This document shows, one piece after another, positions 28,031-39,375 of a DNA stretch of 41,038 nt. How positions within the stretch are numbered: position 1 is the stretch's first letter; every line of letters begins with the position of its first letter. Source of the stretch: Batkoa obscura (Eukaryota > Entomophthoromycota > Entomophthoromycetes > Entomophthorales > Batkoaceae). The position numbers and the translations under genes are program-made. The stretch spans positions 1-41,038 of the forward strand of contig JASVEC010000147.1 in NCBI GenBank assembly GCA_030770535.1. Direction: 5' to 3'. The notes under the pieces are model-generated. The model did not search any database. It was not told where the DNA came from and saw only the letters and a list, made by a program, of their open reading frames with translations.

Positions 28031-29773
28031 CATGGATAAAATAAAGAGGTTGTGTAATCAGTTTCAATCTCTTAGCATTATAGTTTTCAAAGATTCTAAG
28101 ACATTATGTATTTAACCCTTATAAAAAAAGAATGGGATTAAGCTTTTAAAATTAACAAATGAATACTAATATTTTCAACTACAGTAGTATGCCTCTTATT
28201 TTGAAATTTACTAATAATTCCAGACTTTAAACTGGGTAAAAATGAAAAAATGATGAAAAGGGAAAGACCATTTGCATATTTAAGTCCCATATGCCAAGTC
28301 TTCTATTAACAAAAAACCAAATTGGAGGGGGATTTTTAAGATCAGTGACTGCTTTACTGTTTTTCGATACATGTTTAGAGTTTGATATTAGTAATCAATT
28401 CAAGACTTGCTTGTAACGTAATAAGGTAAAAGCCTGCTTTTGACATTAAAACTCTAAGCTAAGTCTTTGCCCTTTAATTTTTTCATAAATGGTTCAACTC
28501 TTCTAAATAACTGATTAATCCAATTATTTTAAAACGAAGATTTATTTTATAAAATCTAACAATGCCATCCTTTTTTAGTCAACTCCGGTATTTGTTTACT
28601 CCACAATGTTGCCATTAAGCTAAAGTCTGAACTGAATAAGCTCAAACTCATCTTTAATATTTTAAGAGTAATGTTCGATATTTAAATATTAACATGAAAA
28701 GCTTAAGGTAAAGTGATATTTTTAGAAGAGACCTAAAAAATAAAATTATGCAATTGAGGTGTTTTGAATAGACCCCTATTTGGAATATTTCTATTTTTGG
28801 ACAAGTATAAAAGCTTAAAATGACATAAAATTAAAAAATTATGCAGTTGATATAGTATTGATTTTGTTATATTTGAGAATGGGTGGGTGAGAACAATATT
28901 AAATAATAGTGAAATACTAACTATTATGTATCAACTGGATTAAACTTTCTTTTATTGTTTTATTTAAAATAGACCATTAATATAGATTTGATTTGGACTA
29001 TCCGGTACAAGTCACTATAATAAATTGTAATAAAACAAGTTGTAATGAGTGAAAGACCTTAAGTTTAATTAAATTTGGGATTTTGTATGGGATACTAAGC
29101 TTAACTAAAAATCAAAATTAATTACAACTATTGCGTTTCTTTTATGGCTTTTTTAGTGATAGTTTTTACAGTTAAAATATCTGTATAAACAGTTTTTTAA
29201 AGTCTAATTTTTATGTTTTTTGATTGAATACACCAAAAAATTCTCAAATGAGTAATTAATCAATTTAAGATAGAGTTGCAATAGTTTATCAACGGAGTGG
29301 CTTAAAAATATTGGGCTTTATGGAAATTAATATAAAATTAACCTTTGTTCAAGTTTTAAATAAATATATAAAAATAGACTAACAGTTAAAATATATAAAT
29401 ATAAATAATAAAGCAAGGATTTAACAATGACAAAAAGCTAAAACATTTAATAATAAACATGGGTATGAACTGTGTTATAAAGTTTAATAATTTACTTGTG
29501 TAAAAGGAAGGAATAGCTCAATATAAATTAAGGTGAAACTAAAAGCTTTTATTGTTTATAGTTTAAAATAACAATAAATCATTCAATATACGAATAAATA
29601 AAAGCTCTAATTTAGTGGCACAAGATAAATCGGAGAGTATAAATAAATATACAAATTAAACAATACAGAATCCTTTTAAGGAATAAGCTTGAATTAGTAA
29701 TTTTTTCATTCTTTTAAAAATAAGCCAATAATTAACTCTCTTTAGTATTAAAAGCATAAGTAATTTATTCATT
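28031..29773. other. Gene-free spacer upstream of WOPR gene 3
   Basis: A+T-rich DNA with no protein-like frame, tRNA fold or family repeat. Only the TATA box at its end could be assigned. Confidence 0.4.
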
Positions 29774-29780
29774 TATATAA
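29774..29780 (+). promoter_or_regulatory. TATA box of WOPR gene 3
   Basis: TATATAA, 45-51 bp before the ATG at 29825. Confidence 0.5.
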
Positions 29781-29824
29781 ACTCAAGGACAAATAATTTT
29801 TACTTTTTTTAACCTTACTTTGGG

Positions 29825-30427
29825 ATGGATCCTAAGCACTTCCATGGCTATTTACCGAGCATCACCGAAGCCATGATTTTACTTGAAGCAGCAAACCGAG
29901 GCCACTTTCATTTAAGTAATAAACGTCTAAATTATCAACAGAAACAAGAAATACGATCAGGTAGCACATTCATTATTAATGAACTCAAAAGTGGAATCAA
30001 GCGATGGTCCGATGGTATGTCATGGTCCAATTCTAAGCTGCGAAAAGGCTTCTTTATTTATTTTCAAATGCCTCGCGAAGAGGATAAAATAGCAACAAAT
30101 GAAACTTTATTGATAAAAAAAACATTAACTATTAGAACTAAAGATAATCACCAATATCATATTATTAATTATTATAATCAAATGGAAGTAGATAAAAATG
30201 AGTTAGTCTCCCCATCTAAGTATGGGCTTAAGGATTTAGAGGATATTAAAATGAATTTGGATAAATATTATATTGGTAATCCAAATGATTCATTTGGGGA
30301 TTCTAGGTCTTCAATGATACCACCACTTATAGGACTAACAGAAAAAGATAAACCGAAACTCAATAACTTAACATCGGAAGATCAACGACAATTAGATCTT
30401 TTAAATCAATATATCAGTTTTAAATAA
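29825..30427 (+). CDS. WOPR-domain (Gti1/Pac2-type) transcription regulator 3
   Basis: A 200-residue protein whose WOPR domain is the closest here to the textbook form. Part a runs about 8-82 with GYLPSITEAMILLEAANRG, RSGSTFI, SGIKRWSDGMSW (to residue 67) and RKGFFIYF. Part b runs about 96-131 with LIKKTLTI, HIINYY and a SPSKYGL end. These elements bind DNA in Wor1-type proteins. A short hydrophilic tail follows. It is presumably a nuclear regulator and may control a morphological or infection programme, as relatives do; no target can be named. It is clearly diverged from WOPR genes 1 and 2 and not involved in their identical tract. The ATG at 29825 follows a TATA box at typical distance. Confidence 0.88.
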   Translation: MDPKHFHGYLPSITEAMILLEAANRGHFHLSNKRLNYQQKQEIRSGSTFIINELKSGIKRWSDGMSWSNSKLRKGFFIYFQMPREEDKIATNETLLIKKTLTIRTKDNHQYHIINYYNQMEVDKNELVSPSKYGLKDLEDIKMNLDKYYIGNPNDSFGDSRSSMIPPLIGLTEKDKPKLNNLTSEDQRQLDLLNQYISFK

Positions 30428-32200
30428 TTAAATAAAATTCAAGTTTGTTACTTTTGTTGATTTATTCAAAGTCGCAAATCAATTGCTATTCTTTAATTCA
30501 AAATTCAAACACTATTTTAAACTTAATTAAACTTTTAGTATTTAATTCATTTTTTTGTTTAATGAATTCGAAACCAAGAAAACTTAAAAGTTCGGGTTTA
30601 AATTTGGAAAGTGATTTCATAGTGGGCCAAAGGTATTGAGACGATATTGGCACATTTTGTTTAAAGTCAAAGTAGAATTAATATAAAGATTTAACTTTAA
30701 ATATCAGAATTGAAAATAAGATGTATAAACATTAATTTAATATCATTTGTTTGCCACAACTTTAAGCTCAATAACCTCAGTTTGATCTGTACAGAACACT
30801 TCAGTTTTACATTAGGTGGCCAAATTACTATAATTAGTTAAAGGTAATCTTTATTTTTATTCTTGAATTCGGATACTTCTGAATTATTAATTGTTACAAT
30901 AAAATATAAAAATAAAATATAAAAGTTATTTTTAATTTGTGCTTATTTTTAAATTTAGTAAAAAAATGCGATCGCATCTCTATCTCGCGTATAAGTGGGT
31001 TATTATTTCATTATAGTTATATGCTATGGTGGAGCTTGAAGATGTTAATCAATTAATTGATTTAAAGTTAGTTAATTAATATTCATTTGAAATCAACTTA
31101 TCATCTAGAAAATGTATACTGAGCTCCTTATTTGATGAGCTCAAAACTTAACTTGTGCATGTCCAGCTGATCAAGGATAAAAGAGACTCTTTATAAAATA
31201 GTAGTATACCTTTAGCTTTCATTTAGTTAGGTTTATTATGAAAAAATAGCTCAATAACAAGGCCAAAAGTTGATCGATTTTTAATTATCAGGTTCAATAA
31301 TTCATCCAGACCTTCAACTGCTTTAAGAAGGATTACACTCTAATCCAGCCTTGCTATAAAAAGTATATTATTATTGAAGGTGGTTTTTAGAATGCTAATT
31401 GAATTAATGCGTAAATGGGATATAAAATAATACTTTACAAGCTGAGGGGCTATTTTATTCTATGGATTAACAAATCATGAATATCTTCATCATAATGTTT
31501 CAATATACATGATTTATAATTAATGTTGTATTATTTCTAATCAATTGTCATTACCAATAAATCTCTCAGTTTTCCTATAATTAGTATCACCATCACACAT
31601 TACTATTTTGTTTTATAGAATTTCAATTATTGAACATGTTTAATTCGCAGGCATCAATCAACATAACTAGAAGGTATAGTATTATTATAGTAATTTTACT
31701 ATCGACTTTAATGCTAAATATTAAAATTGCTTTACTTTAGATAAAATCGAAGTTATAAAAATTATGATTGAATTGTTTTTTAGCTTTTAATTGTTGTTGC
31801 AAATTAGTATTATAATATTAACTAGAGTCATTAACTTTTTTGTGATAGTTATTATTGCCATAATAATATATATAATTAGAAATGATACTTTGTTCTATTA
31901 GTTAAATGATTGTTACGTTGACTTAAAATGTGAAGCATTTATACAATATTTCTATTTTTTAGGTTGTAATTTAAAAATATAATTGCTTGATTTTAAATGT
32001 GGTATGTTTTGTAAAAATTATTCGGTTATTATTTGCTAAGCTGATTCTTTTAAAAACTAAATCCTTAGGCTTTGGTGAGTTTATGTCTAAATATCATTCC
32101 TAAATAAACAGTTAGCATAAGAATATCTGAACTTAGACAGTTCTAAAGTTGAAAAATGATAAAAATTTCGTATAATAACTAGAATTGACATAATCAATAT
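30428..32200. other. Gene-free spacer downstream of WOPR gene 3
   Basis: No protein-like frame was found. A G+C-rich 12-bp palindrome, ATGCGATCGCAT (30966-30977), stands out in otherwise A+T-rich DNA. Nothing else was recognised. Confidence 0.4.
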
Positions 32201-32297
32201 GGGGATGTATTTTTTTGTTTAAGAATTTTACTACAATCTCTCCACTCAAATAGCACTTAAAAAATGGAAGAATAATGAAACTAAAAAAAACAGCCCC
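32201..32297 (+). mobile_element. MITE family 1 copy
   Basis: From GGGGATGTATTTTTTTG to AAAACAGCCCC, flanked by ATAT on both sides. Confidence 0.87.
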
Positions 32298-34124
32298 ATA
32301 TAGACTATTACAGTTCAAGAGCAAGGTTTGTAGCAGGATTCTACTAAAATATACATTAGGTGTTAAAAAGTCATTTTCAAAATTTATTTAATTGTAAAAA
32401 TTACTACTAAATATTTCGTAAGAGTTACAACAACTGTAAAGAGTTTATTTCAACTATATTTTATTTACAGTCCTACCTGTAGATATTTGCATCCCTTGAA
32501 AACCTTCATTCTTATGTGACTCAATTCGAAAAAAAGTGGTTTCAAATGAGATAATTGCTAAAAAATACTATAACTACTCGATTAACTTTTATTTCGAATT
32601 GATATATGCAAAGGCAAAGAAAGCTTTTCAGGACATAAGTGTCTACAGACAGAGCTGTATAATTATTCATTCAACTAACTAACAATAATTCAATAATTAA
32701 TGAAACAAATAAAGCAAAACAACACCCTAATTATCATGTTAATCCCCATATTTTCAGTTCACTTCAAGCTCAAATATCAAACAAATTCTCTTCAAGCCAA
32801 CTTAACAGCTCTTTTTGTCATTGAAACCAAATGGTCTTTTCTCCACTTTTAATGTCTTTTAGTTTCACCAGCTAATTTTAGAATTTTTATTAAATTTCAG
32901 CCATTTCAACCAATGATTGAATTAATTATAGAATCATCAAGTATTTAATATTAATATTAAAAAGTTAGATCATACTTAAAGGATGATTATAAGTATAATT
33001 TATATTTAATAGTAACTTTTATTTAACTTAACTTAAAAGCAAATCACTCTATAATTTCAAATAAGCCCAGTGACAAGCCATTTAAAAGAACATTCTCTGA
33101 TTCAAATAAATGGAACTTTTAAATTTTGCCCTTTTCTTTTAATTGAATAGAAATTCTAATGATTTATGTTTTATAATTTTCCGTTGACAACTTTAATTTT
33201 TCTTTTTAGTTATGCTGATGATTATAAAACTCAATAAACACATTAAAAAGCTATTCTAGGCTAAATAAACTTTGCATAACATAAAGGTACAGTTTTTAAA
33301 GCAAGGAAGTATCCGCTGTAAAACAATGGGGATAAAAAAGGTTTTAATTTTTGATATAATTTAATCTACTCTACAAATTAAAAACGCTAATATTTTTGTA
33401 TAAAAAAATTAAAAGAAAGGTCCTAAATTTAAGTTGTGTTTTTTATAAAAGAAATAAATTCGTTGATCTAACCTGGAAAATTAATAATAAAATAGGGGCG
33501 GGACGTATGCAAGCTATAGTAATAGTTAGGGTTAATTGAGGGTAGAAAGTTATTTTTAGCAAAATTAACAATCAAACGATTGGAAAAAGAGTTTTTACAC
33601 TGAGTGTAATGTTAGTTTTGTTTTAATAAAATTGTTGAAATAAGCTTTATATTAAAATTAAAAGTATTAAAACTTAGTAACTATTCGCTAGATTAAGCAC
33701 TTAAAGATATCTAAAAACTCAAATAAAATTAAAAGTATAAATTAAATGGTATGCTATCCCTTTCGCTAGAAATGCATTGAAATGAACATTTTTATTTCAA
33801 ATAATAAATTTCATTTGCTATCTTTTAAATTTATAAATAATAATTTCAATTTACTTTTAAATTAGTAATCCAAAATATTAAATTAAAGTGTCTTTTTTAC
33901 CATCAATTTATAACAAAATGATATTATTACATTATTACAAAACAAAATCCTTGAATTTTTCAAAAATTATTGTTACTTTTTTTCTCCTTATCAAAACCCC
34001 CCAGAATCTAACCAACTGTACTAAGTTTGGCGATTGCCCAATTTGGACATTTGTCTAAATATAGTAATTACTTCTAAATTAAGCTAAAACTACCCCCTTT
34101 TCAACTAACACTTCTAAAAAAAAG
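32298..34124. other. Gene-free spacer upstream of WOPR gene 4
   Basis: No gene, RNA fold or family repeat was recognised. The last 150 bp contain C-runs before the TATA box. Confidence 0.4.
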
Positions 34125-34132
34125 TATAAATA
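34125..34132 (+). promoter_or_regulatory. TATA box of WOPR gene 4
   Basis: TATAAATA, identical to that of WOPR genes 1 and 2, ending 41 bp before the ATG at 34174. Confidence 0.6.
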
Positions 34133-34173
34133 GTACAAAGCTTCTCCCCGATTACACAAATTTTTTAAATCAA

Positions 34174-34980
34174 ATGGATTACATAGGATACATTGAAACT
34201 GTTTATGACGCTTTTATACTAGCTGAAGCAGCGCTTCAGGGTCAAGTTAAGCTACTACAGAATCGTCCAAGCTTCAACAAAAATTCCATATTCTCTGGAA
34301 AAACGGTATTATTTGAAAAACAAAGTGGTATGCTACGATGGACCGATGGCAAATCATGGACCCCCTCCAAACTCAAAAATGGCTTCTTTATCTATACCGA
34401 AGTAGATAAAGTGAATATTAAAAAGATCCACAGTTTATTAAATACAACGCAAACAACTAAAATTGTTAAAAAAGTAATCAATGTAGTTAACGCCAATTTA
34501 AAAGAAATTTGCATTGTCAATTATTACTTTGAAGATGATGTAAGTAATCTTATTAAACCTAGTAATTATTATTTCAGAGACAGTGAGCTCATTTTGAATA
34601 ATATCAAAGATTACTCGTACATCAAGAGTTATAGGGTTAACTCTAAATCATATAGAAAGTTATATAAATTAAAAAATAAAGATGAAAGTGTGGAAGTTGA
34701 GTTTAATCATAATATACCAAATTTAGCGAGTGGTACTAACACAAGTACCCCACCGGAAGGAGCGGTCACTCATTTCAACCATCCCCTAAATCTAATAGAA
34801 TATGAAAGTAGCGTCAATTGTAATCCAGATAATTCAGCATTTAATAACCCATGTGGTTTGACGGAGTATCAAAATGGAGTCAATACTAATTTAAATATCA
34901 ACCCATTTGATCAACCTCTACCTTCTTTGACTTCTCTGTTTGACTATCCTACTAATGCTTCATCAAACGTTTACTTTTAA
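34174..34980 (+). CDS. WOPR-domain (Gti1/Pac2-type) transcription regulator 4
   Basis: A 268-residue protein, the longest of the four. WOPR part a runs about 3-76 (GYIETVYDAFILAEAALQG, SGKTVLF, RWTDGKSW at 55-62, KNGFFIYTE). Part b runs about 96-130 (IVKKVINV, ICIVNYYFEDDV, IKPS). The spacer between the two parts is slightly longer than in the others. The tail (about 178-268) is Asn/Pro/Ser-rich and contains two imperfect units of about 25 residues (NHPLNLIEYESSVN.. and NNPCGLTEYQNGVN..), a possible activation or interaction segment. It is a presumed nuclear DNA-binding regulator. The start follows a TATAAATA at the same spacing as the paralogues. Confidence 0.88.
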   Translation: MDYIGYIETVYDAFILAEAALQGQVKLLQNRPSFNKNSIFSGKTVLFEKQSGMLRWTDGKSWTPSKLKNGFFIYTEVDKVNIKKIHSLLNTTQTTKIVKKVINVVNANLKEICIVNYYFEDDVSNLIKPSNYYFRDSELILNNIKDYSYIKSYRVNSKSYRKLYKLKNKDESVEVEFNHNIPNLASGTNTSTPPEGAVTHFNHPLNLIEYESSVNCNPDNSAFNNPCGLTEYQNGVNTNLNINPFDQPLPSLTSLFDYPTNASSNVYF

Positions 34981-35388
34981 CATCATTTTACGATCTTGTA
35001 TTTATATTATTTATGAGGGTTATTTTTATTGAATAAATTATTTATGTTCTAATTAATATTTTTGTAATTTTTTCATTCTTCTATTGAAAACTTGGTAGAT
35101 CTCAACACATTAAGTATTTTTATAAACAACCTAATATTTTTAATGAAAACAATTTGTAGGTGTATACAGTTGCAATAGTGAAGAAGTTACTACAGAGGTA
35201 TTCATATTTTTAGCTAAAATAAATATCAATTGAAAAGTATTCTATATTAAAAAATTCAAATATAAAAATAACAGTTATAAACAACATGAATAGCTTAATA
35301 TTATTTTTATAAAAAAGAGAGTAGGTTAAAATATCTAACAGTAAAATAACATTTTATTATAAGATATTTAACATTGGATTGGCTATAT
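34981..35388. other. 3' flank of WOPR gene 4
   Basis: Nothing recognised. Confidence 0.4.
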
Positions 35389-35479
35389 GATGGTTTTTTT
35401 TTAGTTTTATTATTTTTTCGATCTTTTAAGCACTATTTAAGCAGAAAAATTAACAGAATTCAAACACAAATACATCTCC
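35389..35479 (-). mobile_element. MITE family 1 copy, reverse orientation, shortened
   Basis: From GATGGTTTTTTTTTAG to AATACATCTCC, with AAGCACTATTTAAGC inside. ATAT flanks both sides. A few bases of the left tip are missing. Confidence 0.8.
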
Positions 35480-35794
35480 ATATCATGATTTAAGAATATT
35501 ATAGCTCTTACACTATTTGAAATCATATAAAATCTACAGTGGAGTCGTTACCAAATAGTAACTATTGACAAAGATTTAAAATTTAATATAAATTAACAAC
35601 ATCTTAACTTAATGCAAGTCAATAAATAGAAACTTGAATAGTTTGGTCCCCACCCCTTCTTTTGTAAACTTTCTATTTCAGTAAGTGTATTTAGAAATTT
35701 CCTTTTTTTAGATTTAATGCTAAGCAGATTATTAGATTCAGTTATAATAATATCTATTAAGCTAATTTTTGAAGATACAAAATTGAAACTAATC
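35480..35794. other. A+T-rich spacer
   Basis: Nothing recognised. Confidence 0.4.
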
Positions 35795-35937
35795 ATAAGG
35801 TAATTTCTAAAGTAATCAAAGATTTCTAAGTAAAAAACTAACCATTGGTTACGATAGAAAATAATTTAATGTTGCAAATCTATACCTTTACCGCAAAAAC
35901 ACATTCAAAACCTTAAGTTATTTTAGAATTACCTTAT
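35795..35937. mobile_element. TIR element family 2, short copy
   Basis: A 143-bp element with ATAAGGTAATTTCTAAAGTA on the left and the reverse complement of ATAAGGTAATTCTAAAATAA on the right. In reverse complement its interior shares a GTAAYCAATGG block with the copy at 21973-22156. Confidence 0.7.
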
Positions 35938-36833
35938 AAATCAAATCAAAAACGTTGAGGATTTGCTTTAAAAAAATCTTTTACAGAATAAACTTAAACT
36001 TCTCCAAATCACATTGTTTTCAACCCTATTTTGAATCTGAAATTTGATTTTAGAATTGAAGTGATCCAAATGCAGCAAAGTAATAAAAATACATATTTAT
36101 CAACTTGCAATTTGAATTGCTTTTTTTAATATGATGAAGTGTGATAAACGGTATATTAAAATTTTAACGCTTAATTAGATTTTATATTATTTAGAATCTT
36201 AATATTAATAATTGTAACTTCTTTTTATTAAATTAGGATTTTTATGTTTTGATTTAACATTAATGATTTAATAAATAGAAAATTTGCCATTGTTATTATT
36301 CTGAATATCCTTAAAAGGCTACATAGTTAAACAATGAAAAAGACAGTCTTGGGCAACGCATTAATTTTTTTAAATTTATATTAGCATAAATTTTACTTTT
36401 AATTTCCATTATTCAACCTCAGTTGATCTTAAAGATTATATTAATAATATAAATTCTCGATATTTTAATAATAAATTAATAAGTTACTGTTGTAATACTT
36501 TTTTTGTTAGCCTTCAAATTCATATTCGTTAATTATAAACAATGATATTATCGGTTAATCCCAATAATATGATAACTTATAACTGATAGCTCCATGTTAT
36601 TATCATGATTACATTAAGCAAATCATATGGACTATAAAAGTTTTGATCTATTATATTCAATGTTTTAATCCTTTAGTCCCAAAAGTTTACTAAGTTACTC
36701 CTTTTACCTTTTATATATCCAAATTATATTCAAGGTTATTTGAAGTTAGTCAATTGCTATGGAAAATAAAATCAGTTAAGATAAATAAGTTTGATTTTAT
36801 AGTATTTATCAATGATATTAGCATAAAAGATAT
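35938..36833. other. Gene-free spacer
   Basis: No gene recognised. It ends with ATAT (36830-36833), one half of the target duplication of the following transposon. Confidence 0.4.
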
Positions 36834-38221
36834 GGGGTTGTCTGAATTAGTTTCATTATTTTATCCAATTTTAAAAAAAATTGTATTTTAAAAACTTCGC
36901 TTAAACTTCTATAAAATCAAATCTCTTATTAAAATAAAAGTACCTGGAAACAGTTCTAAATCATTCTATTATAGTTTATACTGTAAGTTAGTTGAATTTC
37001 TACTAGATCTTAAATACATATTCTTATAAAACTTTATCGAGAGGCATTTATTATCGACTGCTTTACAACCAACATTGCATATTTTTTATCAAATAAATAA
37101 ACTATTTTAATGTTATAATTACATTATTAATATATTGCCAAGTTAACAAATAGCTGCATGGGAGGGAGTGGTTAGCCCCAAAACTATAATTAACCATCCT
37201 TATATAGTACAAGTAATAATAGTTTTTACATATTATTACAGTTACTTGTTCTTTGGCTATTTATTAACTTAGCTATTAATAACTTAAGTAATCTTAACAT
37301 TTAATAGTCTATTTCTATCATTCAACAAACCACTTACTTGTTTAGTAAATATCGAAAATTTTAAATTCTCTGTTATCTTCGTAAGGTAAGCTGGAATTGA
37401 TCTTTTAATTTTTCTATTTTCTATAGACTCTATAACTTTAATTGGAGCTGTATCGCTTTTTTTTTTGATATATCAGATACTGAATAACAATGTAGTTTAT
37501 TGTTATGTTTAATAAAGTGTAAATACTTCTTAATGCTCCGCATCTCTATTATTCTTTTTGTATTTTTGTTTCTTTTATACTTTTTAAAAATTATATCTGT
37601 TTTCCGATTATTAACAGTCGAGTTATTAATTTTATTATGCTCGCAAATAAAAGCCTCAAATCTTGAAATTAATTGATTGATATCTTCTATTTTACCTAAC
37701 GCTTTAAAACTACTTTTCCATTTTGAAAGGTTTCCAAAATGTCCATCAACTATACTTTTTCCATGATCCTCAGCAAAAAAATTAAGATTAACATTCAAAC
37801 TACTATTTATTTTATGAATTTCTTTAAACATATAATATAAGAACTCTTGGGATCTAAAATGATTTCCTGTATCTGCCCATATATTAATTTTTGTAAACTT
37901 TTAAATAAAAGCTCTGTAGACATTAAATCGATTAAACAATCTCCTGCATATGCTGAATCATGATTTAATATTTCAGATAAATAATTAAAGTAAACTTTGC
38001 CTATTGTTTTATCATCTTTTAAATATAAAACACCAAAACCTAATATTGATATAGCTTGTTTGTTATGATGATCTAAATTTATTAAATCTGGTCTTGTTCC
38101 TATTTCCATATTTTGTTTAAAGTCTAAAATCATTATACAACTTCTACTATTTAATTTTTTAATAGTTTCATTAAATGTGTTTTTTTGAGTATCAACACAG
38201 AATTTATATAATTTGTATAAT

Positions 38222-38319
38222 GGGGATGTTTTTTTGTGTTTAAGAATTTTAGTAACAATCTTTCTACTCAAACAGTGTTTAAAAAATGGAAAAATGATGA
38301 AATCAAAAAAAACATCCTC
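38222..38319 (+). mobile_element. MITE family 1 copy inside the transposase gene
   Basis: A 98-bp copy from GGGGATGTTTTTTTGTG to AAACATCCTC. TAAT flanks both sides, and the uninterrupted copy at 14442-15959 shows the empty site with a single TAAT. This proves both the borders and the 4-bp duplication. Confidence 0.95.
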
Positions 38320-38622
38320 TAATTTTTCTTCTTCATTGAAAATTTCTTCTATCTCTGCTTTGTTTTTTATTGCTGTATTTATTTTATTTTCAAATAACTT
38401 TTTTCTGACTGTATACTGGGCACATATGTTACATAGATCCGTTTTTCTTCCTAGATTTTTGAAATTACTTGGTATATATTTAAAAAACGTTGACCTGGCT
38501 ACTGCTTTGTCTCTTAGATCATTCAGATATTTACTGTATATCATTCTTCTACTTTTATTTAATATATATATATTATCTGATGAATATTTACTATCATTAT
38601 TTTTTTTGTTAAATTTTGATGA

Positions 38623-39086
38623 TGTGAAATATCGCTTTGTCAGTTCCATGGTTAATTATAGCATAACAATTGCCTAAGCTGCTGTGTTCTTGAGTTCAGA
38701 TAAAATCAATCCCATGTTCTTAGTTTGATTTGATATGAGAATTTCTATCTTCATCTCAAAGAATATTCTCCCCTCGTTTTGATATTTATACTTATCGGAG
38801 TATAAAGGAGATTATAAAACATAATAGTTCGAGACTTTTTAACTGAATTATTACCTGATATCTCGAACATTTAATAAAGCCACTAAGTTTTCTTAATAGT
38901 ATTTTACATAGGTTTTACATTAGTATTGTCTATTCTATTTGTCTTATATAGCTTGTAACCTATTACGTGCTATTCCTCATAACCCAAGTCTATCTTAGTC
39001 ACATAAACTAAGACCTTTCGACTTATAGTGTAGTCAACCCAGCAATAGCTGTTCTTGACTCCAAACCCTGAGTACCAGATTTCACA
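38623..39086 (+). mobile_element. Solo LTR (464 bp) of an LTR retrotransposon
   Basis: Starts TGTGAAAT and ends ATTTCACA (TG..CA with an 8-bp inverted tip), flanked by ATGA on both sides; the intact transposase copy shows the empty site. TATAAAGG at 38801 and AATAAA at 38873 suggest plus orientation. No internal region is present. It is a fossil, younger than the host transposon. Family not assignable from an LTR alone; a TIR element with 4-bp duplication is the alternative. Confidence 0.75.
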
Positions 39087-39222
39087 ATGAAATAGTTGAA
39101 TCATTTATTAAATATTGTACAACAGTTCAATTTACTCATCTTTAATTTTTTTTGTGTTTTTAATAATAGGTTGTAATTTTGATACTTTATTACTATTGTT
39201 ACTTATTTTTGAATAATCATAT

Positions 39223-39320
39223 GGGGATGTATTTTTGTGTTTAAGAATTTTACTAATAATTTTTCCGCTCAAATAGCGCTTAAAAATCGAAAAAATAATG
39301 AAGTCAAAAAAAACACTCCC
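39223..39320 (+). mobile_element. MITE family 1 copy inside the transposase gene
   Basis: A 98-bp copy from GGGGATGTATTTTTGTG to AAACACTCCC. ATAT flanks both sides. The empty site TAATCATATTGATT is visible in the complement of arm 1 of the dimer. Confidence 0.95.
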
Positions 39321-39375
39321 ATATTGATTTTTATTTATATTAAACCCAAAACTTTTACATTCATCAAAAGAATAT

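Noticed and set aside
30966-30977. G+C-rich 12-bp palindrome as a regulatory site
   Set aside because: One occurrence, far from any gene start; no support beyond its composition.
33490-33545. GGTTAGGG-like stretch as an interstitial telomere repeat
   Set aside because: Only one partial unit (GTTAGGGTTAA), with no tandem array.
38213-38677. Plus-strand open frame with hydrophobic segments
   Set aside because: Complementary shadow of the transposase pseudogene with a MITE in it.
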